Part shown: one piece after another, positions 13,431 to 14,011 of the stretch
Position numbering within the stretch: the stretch's first letter is position 1
Layout of the letters: every line of letters begins with the position of its first letter
DNA from: Marinosulfonomonas sp. PRT-SC04
Lineage (GTDB): Bacteria; Pseudomonadota; Alphaproteobacteria; Rhodobacterales; Rhodobacteraceae
NCBI GenBank assembly: GCA_001321835.1
Contig: JPUR01000137.1
Coordinates: forward strand, 1-14,011
Length of the DNA: 14,011 bases
Reading direction: 5' to 3'
Position numbers and translations under genes: made by a program
Notes under the pieces: model-generated
Databases searched by the model: none
What the model was told of the DNA's origin: nothing
The model's input: only the letters and a program-made list of their open reading frames with translations

Positions 13431-13437
13431 CCTTAGC

Positions 13438-14011
13438 ATGAAAATGCAAAAAACATCCCCCGATTTATATTCTCACCATCTCGCAGGCGCGATTGATGGC
13501 GAGAGCTCGTTCCTTGCTCGTGCGTTGGCCTTTGAGATTACGGGTACAGGTGAAAAAAGTGTTGCGCCTGAATGGATGCAAATTTTCCCGAAAGGGACTG
13601 AGCTTGCGGCGGTTGATGGTCGTGAGTTCAAGATATCAGACCCACAAGCATTCGTGGATGCACAAACAGCATCCAAGGGCCGGCCGATCCTTGTAGATTT
13701 CGACCATTTGTCGGCCTTCGGACCTGAAAAAAACGGCGACCAAACTGCTGCGGGTTGGATTGACGAGCTCGAAGTGCGTGACGGCGAAATCTGGGCGCGT
13801 GTGTCTTGGACTGTTCGGGCAGCCAAACAAATTGCGGAACGTGAATGGCGCTTCGTCAGCCCAGAATTTCTCGCCCACAAGCTGACTGGCGAGATTTCAA
13901 TCCTTAGTGCGGTCGCCTTGGTGAACCGCCCCGCCTTTGAAATGACTGCACTGGCTCGCGCCGGTTCAAAACCCCATGGAGAAACGACTATGCTTAAAGC
14001 AATCGCCAAGG
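13438..14011 (+). CDS. I: Head maturation protease/scaffold, Mu gpI-like (partial, runs off the end)
   Basis: The frame is open from the ATG at 13438 to the window end (191 codons). It matches the Mu I protease family: APEWMQIFPKGTE (43-55), RPILVDFDHLS with H90, AAGWIDELEVRDGEIWARVSWT (104-125), WRFVSPEF with S141, and ISILSAVALVNRPAFEMTALA near 153-173. H90 and S141 are the likely catalytic pair. The enzyme processes scaffold and head proteins during prohead maturation. The start may be 13438 or the in-frame ATG at 13444; neither has a ribosome binding site. It begins a new operon behind a terminator and an operator copy. Mu gene I also encodes the scaffold Z from an internal start. Confidence 0.88.
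   Translation, partial: MKMQKTSPDLYSHHLAGAIDGESSFLARALAFEITGTGEKSVAPEWMQIFPKGTELAAVDGREFKISDPQAFVDAQTASKGRPILVDFDHLSAFGPEKNGDQTAAGWIDELEVRDGEIWARVSWTVRAAKQIAEREWRFVSPEFLAHKLTGEISILSAVALVNRPAFEMTALARAGSKPHGETTMLKAIAK
13990..14011 (+). CDS. Z: Candidate internal start of a Z-type scaffold within gene I (partial)
   Basis: An ATG at 13990, in frame with gene I at codon 185, is preceded by GGAG eight bases upstream (GGAGAAACGACT then ATG). It falls just after the conserved protease domain, where the scaffold half should begin. In Mu, the scaffold gpZ is made from an in-frame start within I. Only MLKAIAK is visible, so this rests on position and the ribosome binding site. Confidence 0.45.

Larger units (their letters stand above)
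13095..13437. other. Long gap between minor head gene and gene I
   Basis: No convincing gene is seen. A frame from 13142 (46 residues, ending PKNS) lacks a good ribosome binding site and resembles nothing I know. Visible structure: a CCAAT/ATTGG stem at 13163-13178, a GAGTC/GACTC stem near 13226-13241, tandem GTAAGG, and the direct repeat CTTTCAAA at 13297-13304 and 13308-13315 (11-base period). The terminator, the second palindrome and the gene I promoter fill the right part. In Mu, gene G and the strong gyrase site lie in the equivalent place; no G homologue is seen here. Confidence 0.5.

Noticed and set aside
13473..14009. 178-residue open frame on the minus strand
   Set aside because: It is antisense to gene I, whose + strand frame carries clear protease motifs; serine/arginine-rich shadow composition.
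1..14011. CRISPR arrays, tRNA genes, insertion sequences, retroelement template/variable repeats
   Set aside because: No regularly spaced repeats, cloverleaf-like segments, IS transposase frames or near-identical long repeats were seen; the only long exact repeat noticed is the 21-bp palindrome.

Overview
The window is a stretch of a Mu-like (transposable) phage or prophage. It runs from the DNA-transposition gene B to the head-maturation protease/scaffold gene I. The host is probably an alphaproteobacterium of the Rhodobacterales type. Reasons: base composition is near 50% G+C by eye; a GapR/DUF2312 protein is present; there is a holin resembling the three-TM GTA holin family; a small lipoprotein resembles a family I know from Rhodobacterales; and the gene order matches alphaproteobacterial Mu-like phages. 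Apart from a 38-base gene start at the left edge, all convincing genes lie on the + strand and mostly overlap by 1-8 bases.

Early region (about 72-4468). It encodes a MuB-type AAA+ ATPase with a damaged or missing start, a DnaA-domain-IV-like protein and a DUF3164 protein. Three small proteins follow (one a zinc ribbon), then an HNH-type protein, GemA (gp16/DUF1018) and a Mor-family transcription activator. The transposase A gene is not in the window. A divergent gene begins only about 30 bases before the recognisable part of B.

Middle/late region (4541-13094). One unbroken gene train carries a GH108 endolysin, a holin, a small two-TM protein and a lipoprotein. It continues with a GapR homologue, a small unknown protein, a DksA/TraR-type zinc finger protein and a four-TM protein. 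After these come the packaging and head genes: gp25 (DUF2730), gp26, gp27 (DUF3486), gp28 (large terminase), gp29 (portal, DUF935) and gp30 (MuF, with a probable PBECR nuclease-like tail).

Gap and right edge (13095-14011). A roughly 340-base gap without a convincing gene holds a probable rho-independent terminator. Gene I (protease) follows and runs off the end. A well-placed internal start at 13990 probably begins the Z-type scaffold.

The most notable observation concerns regulation. A perfect 21-bp palindrome (arms TTTGGTAGAA and TTCTACCAAA around a central G) occurs exactly twice. One copy lies directly after the Mor gene and before the lysis/head operon; the other lies directly before gene I. 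In both places a similar ten-base element (TATTGTCCTT, CATTACCCTT) sits exactly 21 bases downstream. This fits an operator plus -10 region for the Mor-family activator, at the positions of Mu's Plys and PI promoters. It suggests a shortened Mu cascade in which one activator drives both operons.
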